Notes: generated from the letters alone by a model not told the origin. A stretch of DNA of 64,000 nt from Agarivorans sp. Toyoura001 (GCF_005405585.1 NZ_BJEQ01000018.1:37900-101899), one strand, 5' to 3'. Positions 1-10,473 are shown, counted from the first letter of the stretch. Made by a program: numbers and translations.

Positions 1-604
1 AAGGCTTTTGCTCCCCCATACTGGGCTCTTTTTGGATTTTGGTATCATTCTTTGAAGGGGGTTTGTGCTTATTTAACAAACTACTAGCGATAAGGCTTAA
101 GGCAAGCTGTATTAAAAGTATCGCAATAATTAAATTGATAAGTGCTAAACGATGAGGGTAAAGCCAATAGTAAACATTGCTGGGAGTGGCAAACTCTATT
201 TCTACCCAAGCAACAGGGTTTATTTGGCTGGCTGGCCGTTGTTGGTTATCAACTTGTGCGGCTAATTTATTGGTTTTTTGGGCGTCTGATTGGTTTGATT
301 TACGCGCTTCACCTGCCTCTGCCATTAATTGCTTAGAACTTTGATCAGTCACTTTTACGTAGTTAATGCTTGGTGATTTAAGGAGTTGCTGAGCTAAGTC
401 GGTAAGGATATTTTTGTTTTGTGTATTCACCGCTCGGCGCGCGCTTATTTCAAATAAGCTGAGAGCGGTGTTAACTTCTGCTTCAATTGCTGCGGTGTGC
501 TGCTTATAAAGAAAAGGTAAGCTAATTGCTGCTAAGCTGGCAATAACGATGATGCTTAATAAGTTAAACAGTAATGTAGATTTCAAACGCGTTCTCACGG
601 GCAT
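1..604 (-). CDS. Membrane sensor-like protein, N-terminal part (runs off the left edge)
   Basis: The frame is open from an ATG at 604 to the window edge, giving 201 codons without a stop. The N-terminus has one hydrophobic segment (about residues 10-32). A roughly 120-residue hydrophilic region rich in Gln, Lys and Asn follows, then a second hydrophobic segment (about 152-176) and the start of a charged cytoplasmic stretch. This two-helix layout around a small periplasmic region is typical of bacterial signalling proteins such as histidine kinases or cyclic-di-GMP enzymes. The output domain lies outside the window, so no function is assigned. It begins about 50 bases downstream of the PAP2 gene on the same strand, with a terminator-like hairpin between them. 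Confidence 0.6.
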   Translation of the reverse strand, partial: MPVRTRLKSTLLFNLLSIIVIASLAAISLPFLYKQHTAAIEAEVNTALSLFEISARRAVNTQNKNILTDLAQQLLKSPSINYVKVTDQSSKQLMAEAGEARKSNQSDAQKTNKLAAQVDNQQRPASQINPVAWVEIEFATPSNVYYWLYPHRLALINLIIAILLIQLALSLIASSLLNKHKPPSKNDTKIQKEPSMGEQKP

Positions 605-621
605 CCTTGCTAGCTAAAGCT

Positions 622-647
622 CAAAAATTTGGGCGCTTAATGCGCCC
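622..647 (-). terminator. Rho-independent terminator after the PAP2 gene
   Basis: A six-pair GC stem (GGGCGC/GCGCCC) with a five-base loop is followed on the minus strand by a short T-rich run. It separates the PAP2 gene from the partial gene downstream. Confidence 0.55.
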
Positions 648-653
648 GAGTCA

Positions 654-1883
654 TTAAAATGCGTAACCTAGTCGTAGATAAATGCTGTCAAACTCAACCT
701 TTCTAAAGGTTTTAGCATTGTCTTGGTCGCGCTTATAGTAATTGTAACCACCGCCAATGTCCCAACGTTGGTTAAAGGCATAATTTACACTTAAATCAGA
801 AGATACAACTTCACCGTCTCCATTGTTGCCGTACTCACCGGCCAAAGCTAGGTTTACGCTTGGGGTAAAATAGTAACCAACAGTGGCGTTGACTAAAGGA
901 TAAAATAGCCATTCTTCTTCGCCAGAAAGCTCGCTAGAAAAGCTAGAGTCTGGGTAAAGGGATGCTTGGGCATATTGCACTAATAAGCCTAAACCTGCTT
1001 TGGCAATCCACTGTTTGTCTAGTTGTAGGTCATATTGCCAGTTTACCGCGTTATCCCACACTTGGTATTGGGCATAAACATCAGTGCTACCTTCTACTTT
1101 ACCTTGGTCACGAGCTTCGTAAGGTTGAGTCTGGTAGCTAAAGCTATGTTGGTCGCTAGCAAACCAGGTCCAGCGCGCTGCGGCAGTGGTTACTGTATCC
1201 TCTTGGCCAAATTCAATATTTTGGTCGTTGGCAAAACTACCGATATCATTTGATTTTAAGCGGGTAGGGCCAAGTAAAAAATCGAATTTGAATTGCGGAT
1301 CAAAAGTAGTTGTCGGCTTTTTAGAGCGTGTCCCCCCTTCAAAAAAGCCATTAGACAGGGATATTTTTAAACCTTTCGCGTCGCCGTCAACCATGGGGCT
1401 TACGCGAATGTCTTCATCAATAGGGTTAACGAAAAATAGGTTACTTAAGGTGGCGATACTAGCTCCGGCGACCACGTCATCCCAATAGTGTTTGTCGCCA
1501 TGTACTCTGCTCCAACCTGTGTAAGCCGCTAAGGCATAAGCAGGAACGCCCCATGCTGAGCCATAACGTGTTTGAAAAAATGACGCGCCGCTGAATGCTG
1601 CTGCAGTGTGCCCTGAAGGGAAGGAGTTATTAGTGGTGAAATTAGGTCTGCGTTTATCTACCGCAAATTTAATACCGTGGGTAAATACCATCGTCGTTGC
1701 AAAAGACTTAGTAAGCTGAAGGCTACCGGCATAATCTTCTTTCATTAAACTTACTGCTAAACCGCCTAATGGCAGCAATATTTGAGTGTAATCACCAATT
1801 TGGACATAGGTTTCTTCGGCCATAGAGTTGGCACTGAGTGTTGCGAGCACGGCGGCTGCAACTAGGCTTGTTTTCAGCTTCAT
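654..1883 (-). CDS. Secreted PAP2-family phosphatase with beta-barrel-like C-terminal half
   Basis: A 409-residue protein with a signal peptide ending near residue 22 (motif SMA-EE). Residues about 30-150 form a type-2 phosphatidic acid phosphatase (PAP2) domain with all three active-site motifs. These are K72-x6-RP (RP at 79-80), PSGH at 89-92, and SR(125-126)-x5-H132-x3-D136. Family members dephosphorylate lipid phosphates or pyrophosphates such as undecaprenyl pyrophosphate or phosphatidate. The remaining 250 residues are rich in alternating aromatic and polar residues and end in Tyr-Ala-Phe. That terminal Phe and alternation are typical of outer-membrane beta-barrels. The barrel assignment and an outer-membrane location are inference. 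It is divergent from recR and the substrate cannot be read from sequence. Confidence 0.75.
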   Translation of the reverse strand: MKLKTSLVAAAVLATLSANSMAEETYVQIGDYTQILLPLGGLAVSLMKEDYAGSLQLTKSFATTMVFTHGIKFAVDKRRPNFTTNNSFPSGHTAAAFSGASFFQTRYGSAWGVPAYALAAYTGWSRVHGDKHYWDDVVAGASIATLSNLFFVNPIDEDIRVSPMVDGDAKGLKISLSNGFFEGGTRSKKPTTTFDPQFKFDFLLGPTRLKSNDIGSFANDQNIEFGQEDTVTTAAARWTWFASDQHSFSYQTQPYEARDQGKVEGSTDVYAQYQVWDNAVNWQYDLQLDKQWIAKAGLGLLVQYAQASLYPDSSFSSELSGEEEWLFYPLVNATVGYYFTPSVNLALAGEYGNNGDGEVVSSDLSVNYAFNQRWDIGGGYNYYKRDQDNAKTFRKVEFDSIYLRLGYAF

Positions 1884-2080
1884 TGTTCTTCCTTGTTTTA
1901 TTTGGTGATTAATCCGTAATCACCAATACTGCTTTACACATTTTATAATACGCAGGCTACCGCTGTTAGGCTAGTAAACAGCTTAACTAAATACCGCATA
2001 AATATTTGCTGAGTTAAGATGAATTTTGTAAATCACACTGTTACATTAGCCTCGCTTAAATAGAGTTTAGTGGAAGTTTA

Positions 2081-2683
2081 ATGAAATATAGCCCTAGTAT
2101 TGACCAACTGATTAAATCGCTACAGGTTTTACCTGGGGTTGGCCCCCGCAGTGCGCAACGTATGGCGTTTCACTTGTTAGAAAGAAAACGTCGAGATGGT
2201 TTGCAATTAGCCGAGCATCTCACGAAGGCGATGGACGCTGTTGGCCACTGCGAGGTGTGCCGAAATTTTGCAGAAGAAGACTTATGCCCAATTTGCCAAT
2301 CGCCAAAGCGTACCAGCAAAGGGGTGATTTGTGTGGTTGAAACGCCAGCCGATGTAGCCGCAATTGAACAAACTGCGCAGTTTTATGGTAGTTATTTTGT
2401 GCTTATGGGCCATCTATCGCCATTAGACGGCATTGGCCCCAGTGAACTGCATTTAGATAAGCTAGAACGGCGTTTAGCTAATGAAGATGTTTCAGAATTG
2501 ATACTTGCAACCAACCCAACTGTAGAAGGTGAGGCGACTGCTTATTACATCGCCGATATGGCAAAGCGCTATAAAGTCAAAGTATCGCGTATCGCCCACG
2601 GAGTGCCGCTTGGTGGTGAATTAGATAGCGTGGATGGAACAACGTTGTCTCACTCCCTCATTGGCCGCCAGCAGTTCGATTAA
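2081..2683 (+). CDS. recR: Recombination mediator RecR
   Basis: At 200 residues it is the usual RecR length. RecR acts with RecO (and RecF) to load RecA on single-stranded DNA at gaps and stalled forks. The sequence shows an N-terminal helix-hairpin-helix ([11 protein letters not shown]), a four-Cys zinc finger (two CxxC pairs around residues 57-72) and a C-terminal TOPRIM domain (about 80-175) with the conserved [10 protein letters not shown] segment. The common gammaproteobacterial order is dnaX-ybaB-recR-htpG. Here htpG follows, but dnaX and ybaB are not upstream and a minus-strand PAP2 gene takes their place. A terminator lies directly after the stop. Confidence 0.97.
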   Translation: MKYSPSIDQLIKSLQVLPGVGPRSAQRMAFHLLERKRRDGLQLAEHLTKAMDAVGHCEVCRNFAEEDLCPICQSPKRTSKGVICVVETPADVAAIEQTAQFYGSYFVLMGHLSPLDGIGPSELHLDKLERRLANEDVSELILATNPTVEGEATAYYIADMAKRYKVKVSRIAHGVPLGGELDSVDGTTLSHSLIGRQQFD

Positions 2684-2705
2684 ATGAGTGGTTAACACTA
2701 AGCAC

Positions 2706-2734
2706 AAAGCTCACTAACGTTAGTGAGCTTTTTT
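2706..2734 (+). terminator. Rho-independent terminator after recR
   Basis: A perfect palindromic stem (AAGCTCACTA/TAGTGAGCTT) is followed by a T-run, 23 bases past the recR stop. Confidence 0.85.
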
Positions 2735-2840
2735 ATTTGTGGTAGATAATTTTTTTTAGTGCATTGCTTGAAATCAAAATTGCTTACCCCCATATCGTTT
2801 ATCAACTAAAGAAGTATGTTTAAAGCAAGGATATAACTCG

Positions 2841-4751
2841 ATGACTGATGCAGCTCATGCAGAAACACATGGCTTTCAAACTGAAGTAAAACAATTACTG
2901 CAGTTGATGATTCACTCACTTTATTCTAATAAAGAAATTTTCCTTCGTGAGTTGGTGTCTAACGCCGCCGATGCCGCAGATAAACTGCGTTTCAGAGCAT
3001 TAGAAGATAACGCGTTGTTTGAAAACGACGGTGATTTACGTGTTCGTGTTAGTTTTAACCAAGATGCTAAAACGATTACCTTGTCTGATAACGGCATTGG
3101 TATGACACGCGATGACGTGATTGAGCATTTGGGTACGATTGCTAAGTCAGGTACTAAAGAATTTTTTGGCCAGTTAAGCGGCGATAGCGCGAAAGACTCA
3201 CAACTGATTGGTCAATTTGGTGTAGGTTTCTATTCAGCCTTTATTGTTGCCGATAAAGTGACAGTAGAAACACGCGCAGCTGGCGCAGAAACAAGCCAAG
3301 GCGTGCGTTGGGAAAGTGCTGGTGAGGGTGACTACACGGTTGCCGACATTACTAAAGAAGGTCGCGGCACAGACATTATTCTACACCTGCGCGAAGACGA
3401 GCAAGAGTTTCTAGATAGCTGGAAAGTTCGTTCAATTATCACTAAGTACTCTGATCACATCTCTATTCCAGTACAAATGTGGAAAGATGAAACCCCAGAG
3501 TCTGAAGGCCCTGAAGGCGAAAAAGTTGAAGCTATCTCTGGTGAATGGGAAGCGATTAACAAAGCGACTGCATTATGGACTCGTGGTAAAAACGATATCT
3601 CTAAAGAAGAGTACAACGAGTTTTACAAGCATATCTCTCACGACTTTGCCGATCCACTAAGCTGGGCGCACAATAAGGTTGAAGGCAAGCAAGATTACAC
3701 CAGCTTGTTGTACATCCCGAGCAAAGCCCCATTTGATATGTGGAACCGCGAGCGCCAGCACGGCCTTAAGCTTTATGTACAACGTGTATTCATTATGGAT
3801 GACGCTGACGAGTTTATGCCGGGTTACATGCGTTTCGTTAAGGGTGTGTTAGATTCAAACGATTTACCGCTTAACGTTTCTCGCGAAATTCTGCAAGACA
3901 CCAAAACCACCGCTAATTTACGTAGTGCATGTACTAAACGTGTACTAACTATGCTTGAGCGCATGGCGAAAAACGATGCTGAGAAGTACCAATCGTTCTG
4001 GGCTGAGTTTGGCCAAGTGTTGAAAGAAGGCCCAGCAGAAGACATGGCGAATAAAGACCAAATCGCCAAGCTATTGCGCTTTGCCTCTACTAACAGTGAT
4101 AGCGCTGAACAGAATGTTTCATTTGCCGATTACATCGAGCGCATGAAAGAAGGACAAGACAAGATTTACTACGTAACGGCCGATGGTTACGCCGCTGCAG
4201 CAAACAGCCCGCACCTAGAAATCTTCAAGCGTAAAGGCATTGAAGTTCTGCTTATGCACGACCGTGTAGATGAGTGGTTGATTAGCCACTTGCCAGAAGC
4301 AGAAGGTAAAACGCTAGTATCTGTGACTAAAGGTGACTTGGATTTAGGCGACTTAGATGATGAAGAAACTAAGAAGCAAAAAGAGCAAGATGAAAGCGAA
4401 TACGCAAGCTTTGTTACTCGAGTAAAAGAAAGTCTTGGTGATAAAGTTAAAGATGTACGTTTAACTTACCGTTTAACCGACACGCCTTCGTGTATTGTGG
4501 TTGATGACAACGACATGAGTACCCAAATGCAGAAGTTGATGCAAGCGGTGGGTCAAGATGTTCCTGAGCAAAAGTACATTTTTGAGCTTAACCCACAGCA
4601 TGCTTTAGTTAAGCGCGTAGCAGACGAACAAGATGAAGAGAAGTTTGCCGAGTGGTCTAATGTATTGTTTGATCAAGCAACCTTGGCAGAGCGCGGTAGC
4701 CTAGAAAACCCTTCAGAGTTTATTAAGCGTATTAACCAACTATTAGCCTAA
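2841..4751 (+). CDS. htpG: Molecular chaperone HtpG (bacterial Hsp90)
   Basis: At 636 residues this is full length for HtpG. It is an ATP-driven dimeric cytosolic chaperone that remodels client proteins with DnaK. The N-terminal GHKL ATPase carries [10 protein letters not shown] near residue 41, DNGIGM at 83-88 and FGVGFYSAF at 126-134. The middle domain (about 230-500) includes the conserved [11 protein letters not shown] segment, and the C-terminal dimerisation domain follows. The gene sits between recR and adk as in many gammaproteobacteria, except that two signalling genes intervene before adk. Its own terminator follows, so it is probably a single transcript. Acidic and Lys-rich stretches near 505-525 form the charged linker region. 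Confidence 0.98.
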   Translation: MTDAAHAETHGFQTEVKQLLQLMIHSLYSNKEIFLRELVSNAADAADKLRFRALEDNALFENDGDLRVRVSFNQDAKTITLSDNGIGMTRDDVIEHLGTIAKSGTKEFFGQLSGDSAKDSQLIGQFGVGFYSAFIVADKVTVETRAAGAETSQGVRWESAGEGDYTVADITKEGRGTDIILHLREDEQEFLDSWKVRSIITKYSDHISIPVQMWKDETPESEGPEGEKVEAISGEWEAINKATALWTRGKNDISKEEYNEFYKHISHDFADPLSWAHNKVEGKQDYTSLLYIPSKAPFDMWNRERQHGLKLYVQRVFIMDDADEFMPGYMRFVKGVLDSNDLPLNVSREILQDTKTTANLRSACTKRVLTMLERMAKNDAEKYQSFWAEFGQVLKEGPAEDMANKDQIAKLLRFASTNSDSAEQNVSFADYIERMKEGQDKIYYVTADGYAAAANSPHLEIFKRKGIEVLLMHDRVDEWLISHLPEAEGKTLVSVTKGDLDLGDLDDEETKKQKEQDESEYASFVTRVKESLGDKVKDVRLTYRLTDTPSCIVVDDNDMSTQMQKLMQAVGQDVPEQKYIFELNPQHALVKRVADEQDEEKFAEWSNVLFDQATLAERGSLENPSEFIKRINQLLA

Positions 4752-4766
4752 ACGCTAATATGGGGT

Positions 4767-4797
4767 AAAAAGGCAGCACTACGTGCTGCCTTTTTTG
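4767..4797 (+). terminator. Rho-independent terminator after htpG
   Basis: The stem GGCAGCAC/GTGCTGCC is flanked by an A-run and a run of six Ts. Confidence 0.9.
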
Positions 4798-4942
4798 TAT
4801 TTTAAGTCGCTGATTGATGAACGATTATACAAACTATTAAACTGATCCGAGCACTTGTCAGTGAGGGCAGCGTGTAAGCTCACAGTTAAAGCGATAATTC
4901 ATTGCTACACTAAAAAAAAATAAAAAACATTAGGTAGCTAAC

Positions 4943-6115
4943 ATGCGCACATGGTTACTTGTTTTGGGCTTTACGTGTTTTGCCGTTCTAGCCGATACAA
5001 AGGTGTCATTGTGGAATGCACATAACCCATCTCAATATCTCGATAACGCGATTGCTGAATTTGAAAAACAAAGCGGCGCTACCGTTGAGAAAAACAATTT
5101 TCTTTCAGAGCGTTTACGCGAAGAAGTGCTTAATCAAGCGCGTACTAATACCTTGCCGGATATTCTGTATGTACCCAGTGATTTTGTGGGCATGCATGAT
5201 CTTATTTCATTGGCTCCAGTACCTGAAGACTGGATTATTCCGCAGCTTGAACAACGGGTATTAGGTGCTGGGTATACGGATGGTGAGCAATACGGTATTC
5301 CTTTGTTTCAAGGCAATCACTTAGTACTTTATTACAATAAAGATTTGGTGAAGCAACCAGTGAAAAGCTGGGCTGAGTTATTAGAGCAGCAAACACTGCT
5401 GAGTGCCGATGGGCGTGATGCTATTGTTTGGAATTATCGAGAAATGTATTGGTTCATTCCTTTCCTAACCGCCTATCAAGGTTGGTTAATGGAGAACGGT
5501 AACATCACTCTTGATACGCCTGAAATGCAAAAGGCATTAAGTTATTACAAGCAGCTGAAAGATATAGGTCTCGTTGATTCAAGTTGTAATCATGATTGTA
5601 GCGTTGAACGTTTTAAAAATGGAGACGCGGCTTACATGATCAATGGCGATTGGATATACAAAGAACTCAAGCAAAGCGTGGGCGATAAACTCGGCGTGAG
5701 TGTATTACCTAGCATAGCGGGTAAACCTATGTTGCCAATGTTTTCTGGTTACGTTCTGGCTTTTCCTCGTTTGGCGGAAACAGACGCTAATTATGAACAG
5801 ATAAAACAATTTAGTTTATTTATGCAGCAATCCACATCGCAAGATATTATTTATGAGCAAGGTGGCTTAATTCCTGCCAATCTGGATGTGCTTGAGCAAA
5901 AAATAAATAGTGATACCGAGAACGACCAACAAATGCTGCAACAAATGGCAGAAACCAAGGCTATGCCCAGTGATGCTGAAATGACAATTGTATGGTTGGC
6001 TATGGAACGCGGGTTTAATCGCTATATTGACCATAGTTATTCGGTCGAACAAGCCACCAAATTTATGCAAAATGTTGCCGATAAAGAAGTTCGTAAACGC
6101 GGAAGCAAAAAATGA
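4943..6115 (+). CDS. Periplasmic solute-binding protein (family 1, sugar-type) paired with a diguanylate cyclase
   Basis: A 390-residue protein with a short signal peptide (cleavage near residue 17, AVLA-DT). It then has an extracellular solute-binding fold of the family that includes maltose and other oligosaccharide receptors. Recognisable stretches are an N-terminal strand/helix with the spacing of family 1 binding proteins, YGIPLFQGNHLVLYYNKDL, and FKNGDAAYMINGDW. No transporter permease or ATPase is nearby. Its stop overlaps the start of the diguanylate cyclase gene by four bases (ATGA), so the two are translationally coupled. By analogy with binding-protein/receptor pairs such as NspS-MbaA, it probably carries ligand information to the cyclase rather than feeding a transporter. 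The ligand is unknown. Confidence 0.8.
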   Translation: MRTWLLVLGFTCFAVLADTKVSLWNAHNPSQYLDNAIAEFEKQSGATVEKNNFLSERLREEVLNQARTNTLPDILYVPSDFVGMHDLISLAPVPEDWIIPQLEQRVLGAGYTDGEQYGIPLFQGNHLVLYYNKDLVKQPVKSWAELLEQQTLLSADGRDAIVWNYREMYWFIPFLTAYQGWLMENGNITLDTPEMQKALSYYKQLKDIGLVDSSCNHDCSVERFKNGDAAYMINGDWIYKELKQSVGDKLGVSVLPSIAGKPMLPMFSGYVLAFPRLAETDANYEQIKQFSLFMQQSTSQDIIYEQGGLIPANLDVLEQKINSDTENDQQMLQQMAETKAMPSDAEMTIVWLAMERGFNRYIDHSYSVEQATKFMQNVADKEVRKRGSKK

Positions 6116-8232
6116 CCATTAGGCTTCGGTCTATCACTTTTATATTGTTAATCTTTGTTGCCATTATCCCGGTAACCGTGCTGTCGTTTACGCTCTATAA
6201 GCAAATGTATAGTTTTGTTTATAAGTCGGTAGACAGTCGTTTGGTGGCGTCTGCTAATCAAATCACCGCGGAGTTGTCGCACAGCAACGAGATTTTAACT
6301 AATGGCTTACGCTTGTTGTCAGAACAAGACAGCATAGTGAAAGGCATTGATGATCTGCTGTTTTCAATTCACCTGCCAGACGTACTCGCTAATTTTGTAT
6401 TGGATACACCGTTGATTGAATCACTGTATTTGGTGGAAGCTGATGGATATGTGATTGAGTCCTATGGCGGAAATATTCTTGCGTTAGAGCAATCTAATAT
6501 TCTTCACAATCGTTTCGAGTCACCCTTCAAAATCAAAGATATCGACTCAAAAAGCAAAGTTTACCTAATCGACAATTACTCACTGGTAAACAAAGGTGGG
6601 CGTCACCATAGTTTGGTGCATGTGGTGCCAATTTACTCCGACAAAGCCATCGATCATATACATGTGAGAGGCTATCTGATTGCTGTTGTGCCCATTTATA
6701 AACTGGGTTCAACGGTAGAGAAAGAGCTACAAGCCGATGAAAGCCTAGCGGTGTTTTACCGTGAAGAGCAGTTAGAAGGTAACTTGATTGGTGATGATGA
6801 GTATGATGTTACGCATTCAAGCAGATTGATTATTAGTGGGCGCAATTACCAAAACTCTGTATGGCTTAAGATTAAAGTTGGCCAGCGCTTAGACAGCTTA
6901 ACTCATCAAGTAAAAGAGGCCATGGCACCCGGTATGGCAACCAGCGTAGTGGTGATTGTGGCCATTATTCTCGTTGTAATGCTATTTGCCCACTTGGTCG
7001 CCAAAGCCTTTGGCCAATTGTACGCGCTGATCCGGGACTTTGAAAAAGGCCGAGAAGCCGACTGGGTTGCCGACGGGAAAGTGACTATTCGTGAATTTGC
7101 CGATGTTGCTAACTTACTCGCTGAAATGAAATCAACAATTGGTGAACAGCTTCGTACGGTAAATCAAAAGAACGAAGAACTGGCCAAAGTAGATAAACTG
7201 CGGGCAGGCTACTTAGAAGAAGTACAAACACTTAACAGCCAGTTAGAGTTTAAGGTGGAAGAGCGCACAAGGGATTTAGAAGAATCCATGGATAACCTGG
7301 CTCAAAGTAACTTCTTCTTCCAACAATTGGTGCAATTTAGACGAGTGCTTGAAGCCAGTGTTGGCAATCGGCAAATCTCTCGAGATGCATTGCGTATCCT
7401 TGCGATGTGCTTTCCCAATATGGGTTTGATAATCCATTTGCCTAAATCGCGGGGCCATCGCACAGTTTATGAAAGATTGTCGCTAGAGATTGATAGTTTT
7501 GAGGTATTGCAAAACCGCGTATCAGAAAAATCTCGGCAACGTTGGGATCGCTTTAGCATTGAGTTTAAGCAACAACTGGTGAATGTTTTTGGTATTCGTT
7601 GTGGCGGTGGTGAAATGGGTTGGCTATTGGTTAATGAACCAAAACTTAGTGAAGAGTACAGCAATCGCATTTTGTTGTTTATTACTGAGCTGAGCGCTTT
7701 TTTGGAAAACCGAACTCTGAACGAAGAGTTAGATCATGTTGCCAGAACCGATTCATTAACTGGGATCCGCAATCGTCAAGCCTTTGACGAGCTTCAATTT
7801 ACCTTGGAAACCCAATTAGATGCCGAAGTAGGATTGTTCATTATAGATGTAAATGGTTTAAAACAAATGAATGATGAAAAGGGCCATGAAAAAGGCGACC
7901 AATTGATTATTTCGGTCGCTAAAGTTATGGCGGAGTGCTGCCAAGGTATCACCTCTGATTTTTACCGCATTGGTGGTGACGAGTTTGCCATTGTGTTGGT
8001 AGGAGAGCAGTTGGTTAATGCTGAATTGTTAGAGCAAACCTTGCAAAACAAACAAAATAACCAGGTAGGGATCGACCTAAATAGCTTCGGCGGAGAGCCT
8101 GTAGTGAGTTTCTCTTTGGGTTATGCCTCAACCGGTGATGTTGATTTTAGCGGCTTATATAAACTGGCTGACCAAAACATGTACAGCAATAAACAACGCT
8201 ACTACGCGCAGCTTCGTCAAACTCAACTTTAG
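6112..8232 (+). CDS. Membrane-bound diguanylate cyclase (GGDEF)
   Basis: A 706-residue inner-membrane signalling protein. It has TM1 at about 8-28, a large periplasmic sensor region (about 30-272, Cache-like by layout), TM2 at about 277-298, a HAMP-like segment, and a coiled coil (about 345-400). A GAF-like region (about 400-535) and a C-terminal GGDEF domain follow. The catalytic GGDEF sits at 621-625 and is intact, so it should make cyclic-di-GMP. The RxxD inhibitory I-site normally five residues upstream is absent, so product feedback at that site is not expected. There is no EAL domain. The gene starts inside the stop of the solute-binding gene, which points to a two-part periplasmic sensor. 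The input signal is not known. Confidence 0.88.
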   Translation: MTIRLRSITFILLIFVAIIPVTVLSFTLYKQMYSFVYKSVDSRLVASANQITAELSHSNEILTNGLRLLSEQDSIVKGIDDLLFSIHLPDVLANFVLDTPLIESLYLVEADGYVIESYGGNILALEQSNILHNRFESPFKIKDIDSKSKVYLIDNYSLVNKGGRHHSLVHVVPIYSDKAIDHIHVRGYLIAVVPIYKLGSTVEKELQADESLAVFYREEQLEGNLIGDDEYDVTHSSRLIISGRNYQNSVWLKIKVGQRLDSLTHQVKEAMAPGMATSVVVIVAIILVVMLFAHLVAKAFGQLYALIRDFEKGREADWVADGKVTIREFADVANLLAEMKSTIGEQLRTVNQKNEELAKVDKLRAGYLEEVQTLNSQLEFKVEERTRDLEESMDNLAQSNFFFQQLVQFRRVLEASVGNRQISRDALRILAMCFPNMGLIIHLPKSRGHRTVYERLSLEIDSFEVLQNRVSEKSRQRWDRFSIEFKQQLVNVFGIRCGGGEMGWLLVNEPKLSEEYSNRILLFITELSAFLENRTLNEELDHVARTDSLTGIRNRQAFDELQFTLETQLDAEVGLFIIDVNGLKQMNDEKGHEKGDQLIISVAKVMAECCQGITSDFYRIGGDEFAIVLVGEQLVNAELLEQTLQNKQNNQVGIDLNSFGGEPVVSFSLGYASTGDVDFSGLYKLADQNMYSNKQRYYAQLRQTQL

Positions 8233-8302
8233 TCGAGCTTCCCTTGTAGTATTGGCCCCATCAGTGTAAATTCACGTCTCTTGTAAAAGCACTAAAAACT
8301 AG

Positions 8303-8965
<663 letters not shown>

Positions 8966-8982
8966 TTGCTCATCGTGATAAG

Positions 8983-9010
8983 AAAAAAGCGGCTCTTGCC
9001 GCTTTTTTTT
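8983..9010 (+). terminator. Rho-independent terminator after adk
   Basis: The stem AAAAGCGGC/GCCGCTTTT has a short loop and a run of eight Ts. Confidence 0.9.
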
Positions 9011-9060
9011 ATGCCTAAAAATGCCGTACACTGTGTCATCTATATATAGGGAATAGTTGA

Positions 9061-10047
9061 ATGCAGCAAAACGACAGCGAATTAAAATGTGCCGTAATTA
9101 TGGTAAACCTAGGTACCCCAGACGAAGCTACGCCAAACGCCGTTGCTAAATTCTTAGGTCGATTTTTATCAGATAAACGCGTGGTTAATCTGCCCAGAAT
9201 ACTCTGGTTGCCCTTGTTGTATTGTGTCATCTTGCCACTGCGTTCACGCAGAGTAGCTAAGCTGTATCAGCAAATTTGGCTAAAAAATGGCTCCCCGCTA
9301 AAAGTCATTAGTGAGCAAATTCATCAAAAAGTGTCAGCCAAACTTCGTGGCAAGGTTGAAGTGTTCCTAGCCATGACGTATAGCTCACCTGATATTCAGG
9401 AGGCTGTTAATGAGGTGCTCAAGGCTGGCCATCAAAAAGTATTGTTGTTGCCTATGTACCCGCAATATTCGGTTTCTACTACTGCCCCAGTATTTGATGC
9501 TTACGCAAAAAGTGTAAAGAATACCTATAACTTGCCCGAGTTACGTATGGTGAAAGAGTACTATGCTGAGCCCGCTTACATTGAAGCATTAGCCAACTCA
9601 ATTAAGCAACATTGGGAGCTCACAGCGCGCGGCGAGGTATTACTGTTTTCATTCCATGGCATTCCCGAACGTTATGCTAGAAATGGCGACCCTTATCCAC
9701 AACAATGTGAAGATACCGCGGCTAAAGTGGCAGGCTTGTTGGGGTTAAAACAAAACCAATGGCGTTTATGTTATCAGTCGCGCTTTGGTAAAGATCCTTG
9801 GGTGAAACCTTACACCGATCAGCTGCTTCATCAACTAGCCGAGCAAGGGGTTAAATCGGTAGATGTTATTTCGCCTGCTTTTTCAGCAGACTGCTTAGAA
9901 ACCATTGAAGAAGTATCTTGTGAGTTACGTGACGAGTTTTTAGAGGCGGGCGGTGAACAGTATCACTATATATCTGCTTTGAACGATAACCCTGAGCAAG
10001 TAGAGTTATATTGCCAACTTATTGAAAAACATACTCAGGGTTGGTAA
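9061..10047 (+). CDS. hemH: Ferrochelatase
   Basis: A 328-residue enzyme that inserts ferrous iron into protoporphyrin IX, the last step of protoheme synthesis. It shows the VMVNLGTPD N-terminal motif. The metal-binding His is near residue 199 in FSFHGIPERY, and the conserved acidic segment SADCLETIEE lies around 276-285. It is slightly longer than the E. coli enzyme but collinear with it. The start follows adk by about 95 bases, past a terminator, so it probably has its own promoter in that gap. It converges on the DUF2750 gene with a shared hairpin between them. Confidence 0.96.
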   Translation: MQQNDSELKCAVIMVNLGTPDEATPNAVAKFLGRFLSDKRVVNLPRILWLPLLYCVILPLRSRRVAKLYQQIWLKNGSPLKVISEQIHQKVSAKLRGKVEVFLAMTYSSPDIQEAVNEVLKAGHQKVLLLPMYPQYSVSTTAPVFDAYAKSVKNTYNLPELRMVKEYYAEPAYIEALANSIKQHWELTARGEVLLFSFHGIPERYARNGDPYPQQCEDTAAKVAGLLGLKQNQWRLCYQSRFGKDPWVKPYTDQLLHQLAEQGVKSVDVISPAFSADCLETIEEVSCELRDEFLEAGGEQYHYISALNDNPEQVELYCQLIEKHTQGW

Positions 10048-10066
10048 ATCGTTAACGATTGATAAA

Positions 10067-10110
10067 ATAAAGCCTCGCAATAGTTGAACACTATACGAGG
10101 CTTTATTGTT
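10067..10110. terminator. Bidirectional terminator between hemH and the DUF2750 gene
   Basis: A twelve-base stem (AATAAAGCCTCG/CGAGGCTTTATT) with a 17-base loop lies between convergent genes, with A-rich and T-rich flanks serving both strands. Confidence 0.7.
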
Positions 10111-10473
10111 TTAACGCCCTTTTCCTAGCGCGTCTTCAAATTCGTAAGGCGACAATATAAGCCCTTCTTCTAGCTCGTTCGGGAATACAGCCACGTATAG
10201 TTCGTCACCCGTTAACCCTTCTGTCCATCGGCTTCGCCACTTGTTCAGTGAAATAGCTTCTGCTTTACAGTGTGCCCAATCTCCAGTGGCCCAGTCTTCG
10301 GCAAATTCTTTACTTGGCCAAACAGGAACACAGTCTTCGTCTTCAGAGTTAAGCATAACGCAGCCGTCATCATCAATTAAGATCCACAGCTGATTCTGAG
10401 CTTTGCTTTCTTTAATCAAGTATTGCAGGCGTGATTGACTGTCAGACTTAGCGACAGAGTTTGCTTCAGACAT
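10111..10473 (-). CDS. DUF2750 family protein
   Basis: A 120-residue small acidic soluble protein, taking the ATG at 10473, which follows a GAGG ribosome-binding site at good spacing. A longer in-frame start at 10533 adds 20 hydrophobic residues without a convincing ribosome site and is rejected. The features WILIDDDGCVMLNSED, VPVWPSKEFAEDW and the ending LSPYEFEDAL match the DUF2750 family, whose function is unknown. It stands alone between hemH and ybiT, with no operon partner. Confidence 0.7.
   Translation of the reverse strand: MSEANSVAKSDSQSRLQYLIKESKAQNQLWILIDDDGCVMLNSEDEDCVPVWPSKEFAEDWATGDWAHCKAEAISLNKWRSRWTEGLTGDELYVAVFPNELEEGLILSPYEFEDALGKGR

Noticed and set aside
142..336. A 64-codon plus-strand frame near the left edge
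   Set aside because: It is antisense to the partial membrane sensor-like gene, which is open over 201 codons with two coherent membrane segments.
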